From: Ilex aquifolium
Taxonomy: Eukaryota > Streptophyta > Magnoliopsida > Aquifoliales > Aquifoliaceae
Reading direction: 5' to 3'
Length of the DNA: 64,000 bases
Assembly: GCA_951799425.1 (NCBI GenBank)
Contig: OX637393.1
Location: 3,354,501-3,418,500 of the forward strand
The position numbers were made by a program, and so were the translations under genes. This document shows positions 36,239 through 46,374 of this stretch, piece after piece (the first letter of the stretch is position 1; each line of letters opens with the position of its first letter). Under the pieces are notes generated by a model, which did not search any database, was not told where the DNA came from, and was given only the letters and a program-made list of their open reading frames with translations.

Positions 36239-39128
36239 CGAGGCACCCGCACCAATGTAATCCTGTGGCTATTATGGTATGATCATCTTCAGCAAAAATG
36301 GCACCGCAATATGCTGCAAATACCACAAACATGATTTTAATCATGATAAGGTATGCCCATCATAAACAAGAAAAGAAGTATCCAAGCAAAATAAAAATAT
36401 GTGATAAAATATAGGATCAACATTCAAGTAAACCCAATTCAGGAATGATGATAGGTATCAAAAAAATACCTTTTCACAGACGGCCCGTAACTCTGCCAGA
36501 CAGACTGTGTCACCCTTCACCTGAGCACACTGGGAACTAAGCTAACTACACTACATCACAAATGACCATATATATGCAATAATAATGACACTAAGCAGAA
36601 AAATATGGCATATGACAACAAAAAATAATTGAACAAATTAGATCCTGTTAATTTCGATTTTTGTTAATTTTGGTCAAGTATGAACATCCATTTTAAAATT
36701 AATTGCGTCCAACTGACAAACCCATAGGAATCCACCAGTGGTATCCATTACTACCTGAAATTGACCGGAAACAACCAACTTTGACAGTGCAGGGATCCTA
36801 GAGCATAATTGGAGATACAAATCAATAATGAAGGACCACCCCATATCGATCCAATGGAATAGAATGTCAGTGCCACATATCCTCTTGAAGTATTTTTTAT
36901 TTTGCTCTGAGGACTGGGCTTGTGTTTGAGTTGACAGGGTGGGAGGAATATGTGGCCATCATTTGGACTAAAAGCGCTCATATGTAAACCTCCCGTCTCT
37001 TGTATTGGAAGGATAATAAGTTCCGCTTGACTTAAAGAATTCCTTAAAGCCCTCAAGATCATCCCTCTCTCAATCTTTTATTGCACAACAGCGTACAAAA
37101 TACTCTACAAACAACCCTCCAGAAGGAGTGAAGGACCAATCAGGTAACAGTGCAAAGCCATAACCATAATAAACTACAACCAGAATAAACACAATCACGT
37201 ATTATAAAGTAGCTAAAAATTGGTCGTCTTGAACTGATGCTGTGACAAAACCTACAGTGGTACCTCTGAAAGAGTTTTACGAACCCCTAGAACTCTCTCC
37301 TCAAGCAACAGCATCACAGCTTCAACCAATGAAATATGGCCTTTTACTGTGCCAAGTTTCCAACCACTTCACAGGGAAATGATGCAGAAGTCAGGTGATG
37401 AAAGACAACTGTAAGTAAGATAACAGATTATATAAAGAGAACAAACCTTGTCAACAGATACTGAAAACACATAGTGCCCCAAAAGTCACTTCTTTCAACC
37501 CTGTGCATTTCTGGTGTCAAAGGCCAACATATTTCATGACACAGAAAACTCAATGAAAACAATATTAAATTATACCAGAATTGTGTAGTACAAAGGCTAG
37601 TACCCAGACACCAAATTTTCCCCGAACCCATATCTATGGTGATGGGGTGGGGTTGGAGGTGAGATAAACTTGACCGGTAAATGATACAAAACAAAAATAA
37701 TGCTAGTCAGGAACTACTCACATTTAGAAGGAAAACAAATAAACCCTCAGGGTACACGACACCAACTGTCAGAAAGAAGTACTGAACTTCATTATAAGTC
37801 TGCCACATGCAAGGGTGCAGATAAACACGTTGATGCAGAAATAAAAAACCAAGCACTCAGCAGACAGAAAACACAACATAATTTTAAATTATGTGAAAGA
37901 CATATGTGTGGGAGAGGGGGCCTGCATTGATGTGGCAAATAAGTGAACGTACGAATGGTTAGTTCCATCGGTCATCCAATAAATTAATATAACCATCTAA
38001 AGAAGATGACAAACCTAAAATCCCTCTCGGAATTTGATTATGATGTCATAGACCAACAGATCAAGATTTTTAACAGATCCCACACAGCAGTGTATCCGAC
38101 AAATTAATATAACCATCTAAAGGAGATGACAAATCTAAAAATCCCTGTCGTAAGGTAATTATGACGCCATAGACCAACACATCAAGACTTTAATAGATCC
38201 CACAAGAGCAGTGTACCAATAGGACAACTTACAGAGAGATGAGGGCAAAACACGGCATTGTTTGATTAACCCAGTGAAGAAATTCCAAGATTATGTTGGT
38301 AAAAGGTTCATCCCGGTGAATATGTCTGAATTGCAAGAAATTATGCTTCCAACAAAATAAAAATAGAAAATGTCAAAACAATTAGTGGCAAAAGAAACAT
38401 TTTGAATTAAGCTAAGTTTTAAGGTTTCCACTGAACCAACCCAAAAATATTAACTAAAATAAAGCTCTCACTATATAGATAGAATAAAATTTGTTACTAT
38501 TATAGAGGGAGAGAACAGAGAAAAACAATAACCTATGACAACCTAAGAGGTCATGAGATAACAATTTGCGCTTAGGAGGAGCAACGAGATTAGACTATGC
38601 ACAATTTCATCATAATGAAATAATGAATAAAAATGTCTTAGTTCAGGCCCGGTGAAAAGGCTGCACGATCTTTGCTGTCATTGTTAATGCAAACCACCGG
38701 AAGAAGTCGACGAAATGACTGTCAGGCCCAGCACTCGGTAGAAATCATTTGACTGGTGGATGTCCACAAATTGAAGAGAATCAATCTTATTATGTCTTTC
38801 ACGGCATATTCGATCAACAAAAGAATGCTAAATCGGTTTACCTTTTCAGTTGATTTATCGAAGAAACAACAGTTCGAGAGTTCTAGTGAACTAAAAACAA
38901 GCACATATAACAAAATCGAAACAAATAACAGGCCCCCAAAGCATAACTTTCTGACCGAGATTAAAGATTGTACCTTCGGTGAGATGACCTCAGAAGTGGC
39001 AATTTCAGCAAGCTTTACCATGTAATGGGGAGGAAGCGAGGAAGTGATGTCCATCAGAGAAGCTATGGATGCTTGTCTGACCATTGAGGACTCATCTGCC
39101 AATAAAGAAACCATGACTTGAACCGCCT
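36239..39128 (-). pseudogene. SGR6-type ARM/HEAT-repeat gene, decayed exons
   Basis: Blocks resemble the plant ARM-repeat protein SHOOT GRAVITROPISM 6 and lie in order on the minus strand. At 38974-39128 is AVQVMVSLLADESSMVRQAS joined to MVKLAEIATSEVISPK, lacking the family's middle segment. At 37264-37335 is EERVLGVRKTLSE, and at about 37110-37173 VMALHCYLIGPS. At 36470-36520 is VCLAELRAVCEK with clean AG and GT borders. At 36239-36313 is PFLLKMIIP followed by TAA TAG. The in-frame stops and missing exons show it is dead. Family assignment is from recalled motifs, especially LRAxCEK and PFLLKMIIP. Confidence 0.6.
37977..38220. repeat. ~121-bp tandem duplication
   Basis: A unit beginning AAATTAATATAACCATCTAA and ending in AGCAGTGTA is present twice, at about 37980-38095 and 38100-38217, with ~10% difference by eye. 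It is non-coding, between SGR6-type exons. Confidence 0.8.
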
Positions 39129-39477
39129 CTGAAATAAAGGTAAAAATCAAAGATAAGAAGTAAAAAGGTCAAAATCACAAGAACTGTTGACAAAACCACA
39201 GTGAGGTCCTGCATTCACAGTAGAGATCATTTGACTGGATCTCCAAAAATTGTCGAGAGTCATAGACTACACAACCATGCCTAGTATAAGCGTCATAGAC
39301 TCACTCAAGCTAAATGAAGAGCTCATTCACGATTCCATGAACTAACCAAATGCAGATTTCTAGCCTCATCATAATCCATATTGGTCAACAAACTTCTTTG
39401 ACAAACTATCCTTCTTAATGCTTTCCAAAGTGAGCCAAACGAGAATCATGGAGTGGACAACAATTTCAAATGTCAGG

Positions 39478-40420
39478 ACATTCCCCACATCCACATAACA
39501 AACCTGCATTACTCCTACGAGTGAAAGCATGAAGCAGACAAGCCCAACCACTGAACTTTGTATCATAACCTACCACTTACCATGCGTTCAGATAGCTATG
39601 AGGATAGAAGGTCCTGGAATATAGATAATAATCTACTTTGTAGTCCATCATAAATCAGCTTCTATGCCTCATCCCTCATGGCATGACCTTTGGATACCAG
39701 GCCAACATGTACTTACCAAAATTACCAATATTAGCAGGAAGCAAACAACCTAATAAATGAATTAGAACCACATTAATGGGGGCTAAAGAATTCACATCAA
39801 TCCAATAGAAGGGTAAACACCATGCAATTGGTAAAAGTGATGGCATAACAGTGAAAACAACCTTGAGACAACTTTTCACTTAGATAATTGGCATATGAAA
39901 GCAATAAAAACAAATCCATGTAGATATAAAAAAAACAACAACAATCACAATAATAACGAAAAGAACATTCCCCACACCCACATAACAAACCTACATACTC
40001 CTACGAGTAAAAGCATGAAGCAGACAAACCCAACCACTGAACTTTTGTATCATAACATAGAACCTACCATGTGTTTGGATAGCTAGAGGATAGAATGTCC
40101 TAGAATATAGATAGTAATCCACTTTGTAGTCCATCAAAAATCAGCTTTTGTGCCTCATCCCTCATGGGATGACCTTCGGATCCCACTCCACCATGTACTT
40201 ACCAAAATTAACAATATTAGAGGAAGCAAACCACCTAACAAAATGAATCAGAACCACGTGAATGGGGCTTAAGCATTCACATCAATCCAACAGAACGTTA
40301 AACACCAGGCAGTTGATAAAAAGTGTAGGCATAATAGTAAATACAGCCTTGAGGATAATTGGCATAGGAAAAGCATTGAAAACAATCCATGTATCATAAT
40401 AATAAAGAAAATAACAGGAA
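39478..40420. repeat. ~487-bp tandem duplication
   Basis: Sequence starting TTCCCCAC(A/ACC)CATAACAAAC at 39481 recurs at 39968. Similarity continues through CTTTGTAGTCCATCA and CATCAATCCAA to GAAAACAATCCATGTA. The copies differ by many substitutions and short indels. Each stretch is non-coding. Confidence 0.8.
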
Positions 40421-40494
40421 AGAAAATCTTTAATGTTGAAAAAGATTGTCTACCCCTTCAGAGCCTTCCAAATCTCATTGGTCTACATCAACCC

Positions 40495-40715
40495 TGGGAG
40501 ATGTATATATGGCAACAGTGCGACTGCGAAGCCATAAACACAATTAACTACAATCATAAAAACAAAATCACATATTATAAAGCAGCTACAAATTGGACGA
40601 TTGTATTGATGCTGTGAAAAAAAACGTACAGCTATCCATTTGTTATTACCAAGTACATCCGAAAGTTCTTTACGAACCCCCAGACTTCTCTCCTTGAGCA
40701 GCAGCAGCACAGCTT
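40495..40715 (-). pseudogene. Second copy of the SGR6-type exon plus intron
   Basis: KERSLGVRKELSDVLG followed by intron-like DNA and a remnant of the next exon (VFMAS) parallels 37110-37335 over about 200 bp, including GCATCA..TACAA and TTTATAATANGTGATT intron text. It is joined at its upstream end to PI4K alpha 1-like coding sequence. Confidence 0.6.
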
Positions 40716-41105
40716 CTGCGACAGAGCATTCAAGAAGACCCTTGAAAGCCCCAAATCCCAGGTGTTATCGAAACTAGCTCCCTCGATGAAATAGGAACCG
40801 AAATCTCAAATCGATTTAGAAGAGTGGACATTAATTTGTTTGCATCGGAAGGAAGAATTGGAGGAAAATTCTGCGACAGAGCATTCAAGAAAACCCTTGA
40901 AAGCCCCAAATCTTCACTGACATTGTTAATCGCCGACATCACAATCTCTCCCGTATACTCCGCAACGGCCATGCAAAATCCGAGGACAACTCACTGGCTT
41001 TATTCACATAACTCCAGAAATCGTTAAAGAACGAAGCGATTGAATCGCTTCCAAAAGACTGTGGCCAAAAAGATTGGGCCAAAGAATACGGAATCGACCT
41101 AAAAA
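40716..41105 (-). pseudogene. PI4K alpha 1-like N-terminal fragment
   Basis: Minus-strand text SFWPQSFGSDSIASFFNDF, then KASELSSDFA and, one frame over, AEYTGEIVMSAI, then RVFLNALSQNFPPILPSDAN and LLNRFEISVP. It matches the recalled N-terminal region of plant phosphatidylinositol 4-kinase alpha 1 (FWPHSF...SFYCDFLSYL...LVALSQNFPSILQSDGDKL). A frame change near 40972 breaks it. The block from CTGCGACAG to CCAAATC at 40871-40912 is repeated at 40716-40757, exactly where the SGR6-type sequence begins. The kinase domain is absent. Confidence 0.65.
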
Positions 41106-41330
41106 AAAAAACCTGGGACTGCGAGTACCGCATTAACATGCTGAATATTTTCGGAGAGAGGAGAGAGAAATCAAACAAACCGAAGGGAAGAATTGATCTG
41201 GTGGTGGAATTTAGGGTTTACGAAGAGACGATCGTCGTTTCTTTCGAATCGTTAAGACAACAGAGAGAGAGAGAGAGAGAGCCGTTGAGAGTAAAGGAGA
41301 AGAGAGGCTTTGGATTACATTTATAGTTTG
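41106..41330 (-). other. Leader-like sequence with GA microsatellite upstream of the PI4K fragment
   Basis: A (GA)n run at about 41264-41281 and CT-rich minus-strand text resemble a plant 5' untranslated region. If the captured fragments are transcribed, the start would lie here. This is inference only. Confidence 0.3.
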
Positions 41331-41872
41331 TGAACAACCGATTAGGAAACCAAGAGAGGAGAAGACAGGTTTGGGTGTGAGCTAACGGCTAACTCGGATT
41401 GGGAAACCAATTGAACAGTCTTGCCAATAAGGGAAAATTACACTTTCACCCCTTGACGATTTCATATTTTTTATATTATTCTCTCAGCTATGTGATTAAT
41501 TTTAAATTGCTCTAATTATTAAAGTCCATTAAATATTCAATGAAAATTTATTTCATTTTACCCCCGAAATTATTTACTTTTTTCACTTTGTCTTGACACG
41601 TCAGCAACTTTCATCCAAAAAAAAATAATGGACATTTGTGATTGAACAATGTGAAATAATCAAATTACTTAAGAGACAATGTGAAAAATTCAATAGTTGA
41701 GAAGATAATATAAAAAATTCAATAATTGAGTTGTCCATTCTGACTATTCATAAATAAAATTATTCATTATTTATTTTTTTATCTATATTGGTTGTACTTA
41801 TAATTATAAAAATATAATTTACCAAAATATTAAATTTTAAAAATTTTAAATGAAATTGTATCTATATCTATA
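41331..41872. other. AT-rich intergenic DNA
   Basis: No gene or clear element. Highly AT-rich up to the Helitron-like termini at 41873. Confidence 0.4.
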
Positions 41873-42130
41873 TCTATACTACTAATAAAAGTATCTTATC
41901 TATACTACTAATAAAAATATTTTAGCAAAAAAAACTTTTGATTCACTATTTTGTCCTTATAAAAAACTATAAAGGCTAACATATCCTTTTATATTTAAAA
42001 TACAAACTATCGTTATATATTTATGTATTTAAATAACAAACTAATCTCTAACTCTTAGAAGAAATCTCTCTATCTTTATAAAACTTTTGAATGGTTATGT
42101 TATACTTAACATGATATATAAAAAAACTAG
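41873..42130 (+). mobile_element. Possible minimal Helitron(s) with nested 5' ends
   Basis: TCTATACTACTAATAAAA occurs twice, at 41873 and 41899, each preceded by A as Helitron 5' ends require. The same terminus recurs at 43947. A possible 3' end is CTAG|T at 42127-42130, preceded by the small hairpin ATGTTA-TACT-TAACAT. The CTAG is shared with the oppositely oriented element to the right. Confidence 0.4.
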
Positions 42131-42922
42131 TTATTACCTGTGCCTGAAGGCACAGAGTAATAAAAAATGGTAAACAATAAACATATTTGTTTTCATTTTC
42201 AAAATTAAATCACAAACATAAAGAAGAGATAAAAGAATTTAAACATCGGTTTGTAGTAGGGGTAAGAGGTGGTGGGGCGGTAATGGTGGTGGTAGGAGAC
42301 GGTTATGGTTGTGATGGTGGTGGCGGTGGTGGTGGCATTGGGGGAGAGGGTGGCGGTGGCGGTGGTGGCGGCGGCGACAACGACGACGGTGGTGGTGGCG
42401 ATGACGACAATGGTGGTGGTTGTGGCGGCGGCGGTGGTGGCGACGACGACAATGGTAGTGGTGACGGGACGGCGACGACGACGACGGTGGTGGTGGCGGC
42501 AGTGGCGACGGTGGAGGTGGTGGCGGCGGCGGTGGTGGTGGTGGTGGCGGCGGTGGTGGTGGTGGTGGTGTCGGTGGAGGGGGCGACGACGGTGGTGGGG
42601 GTTGTGGCGGTGGTGGTGGTGGCAGCGGGGGTAGTGGTGGCGGCGGCGGTGGCGGCAGTGGTGGTGGTAGAGGTAGTGATGAGGTGGTTTCAAACATTAT
42701 TTTTTTTTTTAAAGTACTTATGAAAAATAATTTTTAGAATTACTTTTAAAAAGTCATTCCAAACACACCCTTAAGGACCTATTTTCCTATTAAATATAGA
42801 GTGTTAATATTAGCCGTTAGATTAACTTTAAAGTAAAATTTAAAGCGATCTCAACCGCGAATAGCAAAAGTCATTTTGTTTATCTTTTGAGATTTGAATT
42901 GTAAGCTACTTTATTATATAGA
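42127..42922 (-). mobile_element. Non-autonomous Helitron carrying a GGN triplet array
   Basis: On the minus strand the 796-bp element starts A|TCTATATAATAAAGTAG at 42922. It ends with a perfect 8-bp-stem hairpin CTGTGCCT-TC-AGGCACAG (42038+100 region, 42138-42155), then GTAATAACTAG|T at 42127. TC start, hairpin shortly before CTRR, and A/T target are the Helitron criteria. The ends are shared with 28760-29069, which supports a real family. No Rep/helicase is encoded, so mobility would have to be supplied in trans. Confidence 0.75.
42260..42690. repeat. GGT/GGC/GAC triplet array
   Basis: About 430 bp built of GGTGGTGGC, GGCGGCGAC and GACGACGGT steps. The G-rich strand is +. Long frames on both strands (Gly/Val, His, Pro) follow from the triplet composition and are unlikely to be genes. 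The array lies wholly inside the Helitron at 42127-42922. Confidence 0.9.
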
Positions 42923-42963
42923 TATTATTCTTTTTTTTTCCAAAACTCCAATATTAATATATT

Positions 42964-43505
42964 AATACACGTGGGTCTCGTTTCGTTGCCGTATTAGAAA
43001 TAGATGGATTAGATAAAATAATCCGGTCTAATACAGTACAGAAGGACAAAAGATAAGACTAAATAGGGTATTAGAATAATATGTAATTTTATCTAGTGTT
43101 TGGTAATACACAACATAAACGTTGGATAGTAATTATTTAATCCAATCGGTTGTTTGGTTAAGAAATTATTTTATCGTATTAATGTTGAATTAACAAAAAT
43201 ACCCTCAATCAATGTTTGTTACATTGATGACAGTTTGATTTTATCAGTTAGGGGGTTATAATGGTAAATGTGTAAAATAACATGTTTGAGTTTGATTATA
43301 ATGCCACCTCTTTTTATGGTATTAAAATATCTTCATAATATAGGTCTAACGTATAAAAAATATACGATTAGTATACGTTTTTGAAATTAATACGTTATCA
43401 AATTTTCTTACCAAACAAAGTATTAGGCCCGATTAAATAAAAAATAATACAATTCAATATTTAATCTCCTCATAATACGTCTACCAAACGAGCCCGTGGT
43501 GTATT
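42964..43505. mobile_element. MITE with imperfect long terminal inverted repeats
   Basis: The left end, AATACACGTGGGTCTCGTTT, and the complement of the right end, AATACACCACGGGCTCGTTT, continue as matching text to CGTATTA. The motif GGGCTCGTTTGGTA is widespread at plant MITE ends. The interior is AT-rich and non-coding. I could not define a target duplication, so the superfamily is open. Confidence 0.55.
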
Positions 43506-44400
43506 GCTAGTATATATAAAAAGATGTCTGTGCAACAAGCCGGTCCAGTGAATAACTGGTTGGATTGGAGGTAGCCTACCCCTACCCAAAACCCGCACAG
43601 TTATGTAAAACCTAGAAAATTAAAAGATTTAATAAAAAGGGTAATACGGTAGTTAAGCACTTTAAGCATAGGTTAAAAACTTGAATTTTACGTAATTCGA
43701 ATGACGAAATGGACATTACCATTGAATTCGCCTCGCGAAATTAAGTGAGGCAATCAATTTTTGTTGAATTCATAGACGGTCAGAATTTTCACACATTACA
43801 AGGTAAATCGAGAATACAAGATTAAAATTCAAGCAATTGAGATTTAGTCATGAGATTTTTTTTGTTTATTTAGTAGGCAATACAATAAATTTATAACATA
43901 AGAGCATATCTAACCATTATTTAAATTTAAACTCAAATTTGAGTAATCTATACTACTAATAAAAGTATCTTAGCTAGAAAAATTTTTAATTTACTATTTT
44001 ATCCTTATTACTGAACAAATATTTATAGTGCCTCGTATAATGTTTTCGCCTAAGACCCTAAATTAGGTTGAGCCACCCCTGAATCTAACGATTCAATAAC
44101 ATGCTACTATGGTTATTTATTCAACCGATATTCCTTGGGGATAACATTCAAACATTTAATTCTCTTATTACATGGAGAGATTATAATGATTGTACACTCC
44201 TTCCCACCAACTAGTTCTAAACTGATTATTCTAGCTGGACAAAACTAGATCCTGTCATTTCGGTTAGAATAATACTAGAGATGGACTGCACTACGGTACT
44301 AAATTTTACCTCTTGATACGGTATTGATATATGAAAAAGTCCCAAAAAAATGATAAATTTTAACGCCAAAATATAGTAACTTTCACCAAATATATAGTAA
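43506..44400. other. Intergenic; fragment of a GAGCAT repeat and a Helitron 5' end
   Basis: It contains GAGCATATCTAACC at 43902, shared with the repeats at 52078 and 61553, and directly after it A|TCTATACTACTAATAAAA at 43947, a Helitron-type 5' end with no 3' end located. No gene seen. Confidence 0.4.
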
Positions 44401-44403
44401 GTG

Positions 44404-44500
44404 AACCAATAGGCCTTTGGTCTAATGGTACTCCTTGTCTTTTGAAGACTTTGTCTTCTTGAGGTCAAGGGTTCAAGTCCTCCCTCAAAAAATTTTTAAG
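44404..44500 (+). mobile_element. tRNA-derived SINE-like head
   Basis: TGGTCTAATGGTA fits the RNA polymerase III A box and GGTTCAAGTCC fits the B box, about 50 bp apart, followed by a short A/T-rich tail. The sequence between them cannot fold as a normal tRNA. It may be a truncated plant SINE. Confidence 0.5.
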
Positions 44501-44659
44501 AAAAAAAACCTCAAAGACGAAAAGTGAAAGCATCTCAAAATTGATAAACTCTACCTACAATGTGATATAAATATACTTAAAGGTGACAAGTGATACGATA
44601 CCAAAAATTTTTTTTTTCAGTACAGTAGACAAACCCTACTAGGGATCTTAAACTTGAAA

Positions 44660-44772
44660 TCCCAAATTACATTCCAAATGAGTGTGGACAATTGAATTAG
44701 TGGGTTTCATAACAAAAAGTTAATGGGACTCACTAATTCAAGGGTCCACATTCATTTGGGCCGTAATTTGGA
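44660..44772. mobile_element. Foldback MITE, copy 1
   Basis: Two ~47-bp arms (left AAATTACATTCCAAATGAGT, right complement AAATTACGGCCCAAATGAAT) pair with ~85% identity around a ~12-nt loop AACAAAAAGTTA. A related element lies at 58506-58628. Confidence 0.75.
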
Positions 44773-46374
44773 CTCGTTCAGTTACTACCACATTAGTATT
44801 ATGAAATTAGTGTAGTGTTATTGCCTTCTATTAAATCTTGTATTTTATGTGCATAAATAAACAGCTAATTGGAAAATTTTACCTGTATAAACGTGAAGTT
44901 AAAAAAAAAAAAAAAAGGCCTGATATCATGTTTGTTGTGCCTCATAAATTTCATCACATGCAGCAAATTAGGGTTAGCTGGAGAAAATGCTTGGACTGTT
45001 CCACTTGTTAGCATGTAGTGTGATACAGAGCCACACTACATGTTGCGTATAGTGGATTTAAGGATGATTTCTTAGACTATGAAGATAAGAATGAGAGACT
45101 TTGGGCCGGGTATATAGGGACCTTAATTGAGTTAAGTTTTTTTTGAACTTTGATTTGCTTAGACTAAGCTCAAGTTTGTATCAATGTTGAGCCTCTGGTT
45201 CTTGAACTTGAGCTCAATCTCAACATCCTCATGCTTGGATTTTTCTTAGGCTCGGCTACATTTGACTTGGAGTCCAGTGGGGAAATATCTTAGAGGTAAT
45301 CACTCTTGCCAGCCTTCTGTCCAGTATGTCTCATTCTCGGAGTGGTCTCGTTCTAGGTTTCACTCCCCCCTTTCGTCATAAGGCGAGGTTCTGTTTTTAC
45401 AGTATGAGCTCGACTTTAGTAGTATTTGATTGACACGATGATGTGATGACATTAGGGATAATATAAAGCTGATGCTAGAGTTTATATCTACATGTCTCAT
45501 AAAATATTAAATATAACTTCCATATTTTTTCATAACATTATTTAGATAGATGCTTTGTACTCTTATAGTAGTTAGATTTTTGGTAAACCAAGTCAAACAT
45601 ATTCTGACAGCTGGGGTTGGCAATAGCTTGTGTCGTGTCAAATTTATTCAATTTAAATCTGATTCATATATTATCGTGTATAGACAATTTCTTATCGTCC
45701 CAAACTCCCATGTTGTAAAACCATATATCTCAATCCCTTATGTATGAAGATAATAAATTCGTTCGTTGTGGTCAGACTCTATTATCATCCTACCTCTTAT
45801 TTGGAAAAAAAATGGATTTATGTGCGAGAATTTCGGGAATTGTACCGTACAGTTTATTGCGGACAAGACTTTCCAAACGAATTTAAAAAAAAAAAAAAAA
45901 AAAAACTAGGAATTATTATCTGTTTTTCTGTGTTTAGCAAAGAAGTAGGGAGTACCAGAAAAAATGAAATGAAAGAAAAGTTATGCAATCACTTTAAATT
46001 CTGCATTCTACATATAATACAGGCTTAGCAAGAGCTAATCAGTGTTGTCTCTGCTGTTACTACCGCAAATAAAAGCATTTCTATTACAAACTGAGCACAA
46101 GGCTCCATCCATTGCTAGCTTTATGCTCTCAAAGGGTTTAGCATTAATTTCACAACCATTTCTAAAGTGGATTTGTCATAAACCAGAAGATCCTCTTCTC
46201 TTCCATATAGGACAACATACTGCTGCTTCAGTAAAACATCAAAATGAGGCATGAATGGGGTGGTTGTTCAACAATAAATCACTAAGAGCTCAACCAGAAA
46301 TGCCCCTCATCAGAATTTTACTGAATATTGATGTTATCTTTATTTTGCAAATCGCAAACAACTTACTGCTCCCA
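44773..46374. other. Intergenic and downstream region of Di19
   Basis: No gene recognised. It includes a poly-A run of ~22 at 45883-45904. The part below 46374 probably includes the Di19 3' untranslated region; no clear poly-A signal was assigned. Confidence 0.4.

Noticed and set aside
38465-38490. Third Helitron 5' end (TCTATATAGTGAGAG on the minus strand)
   Set aside because: Only the first bases resemble the family, and no matching 3' hairpin/CTRR end was found.
42187-42723. Glycine/valine-, histidine- and proline-rich frames of 110-178 codons
   Set aside because: Triplet repeat read in different frames on both strands. No start context or non-repetitive domain, and it lies inside a Helitron.
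44404-44492. Functional tRNA gene
   Set aside because: A- and B-box motifs are present, but the acceptor and anticodon stems do not pair.
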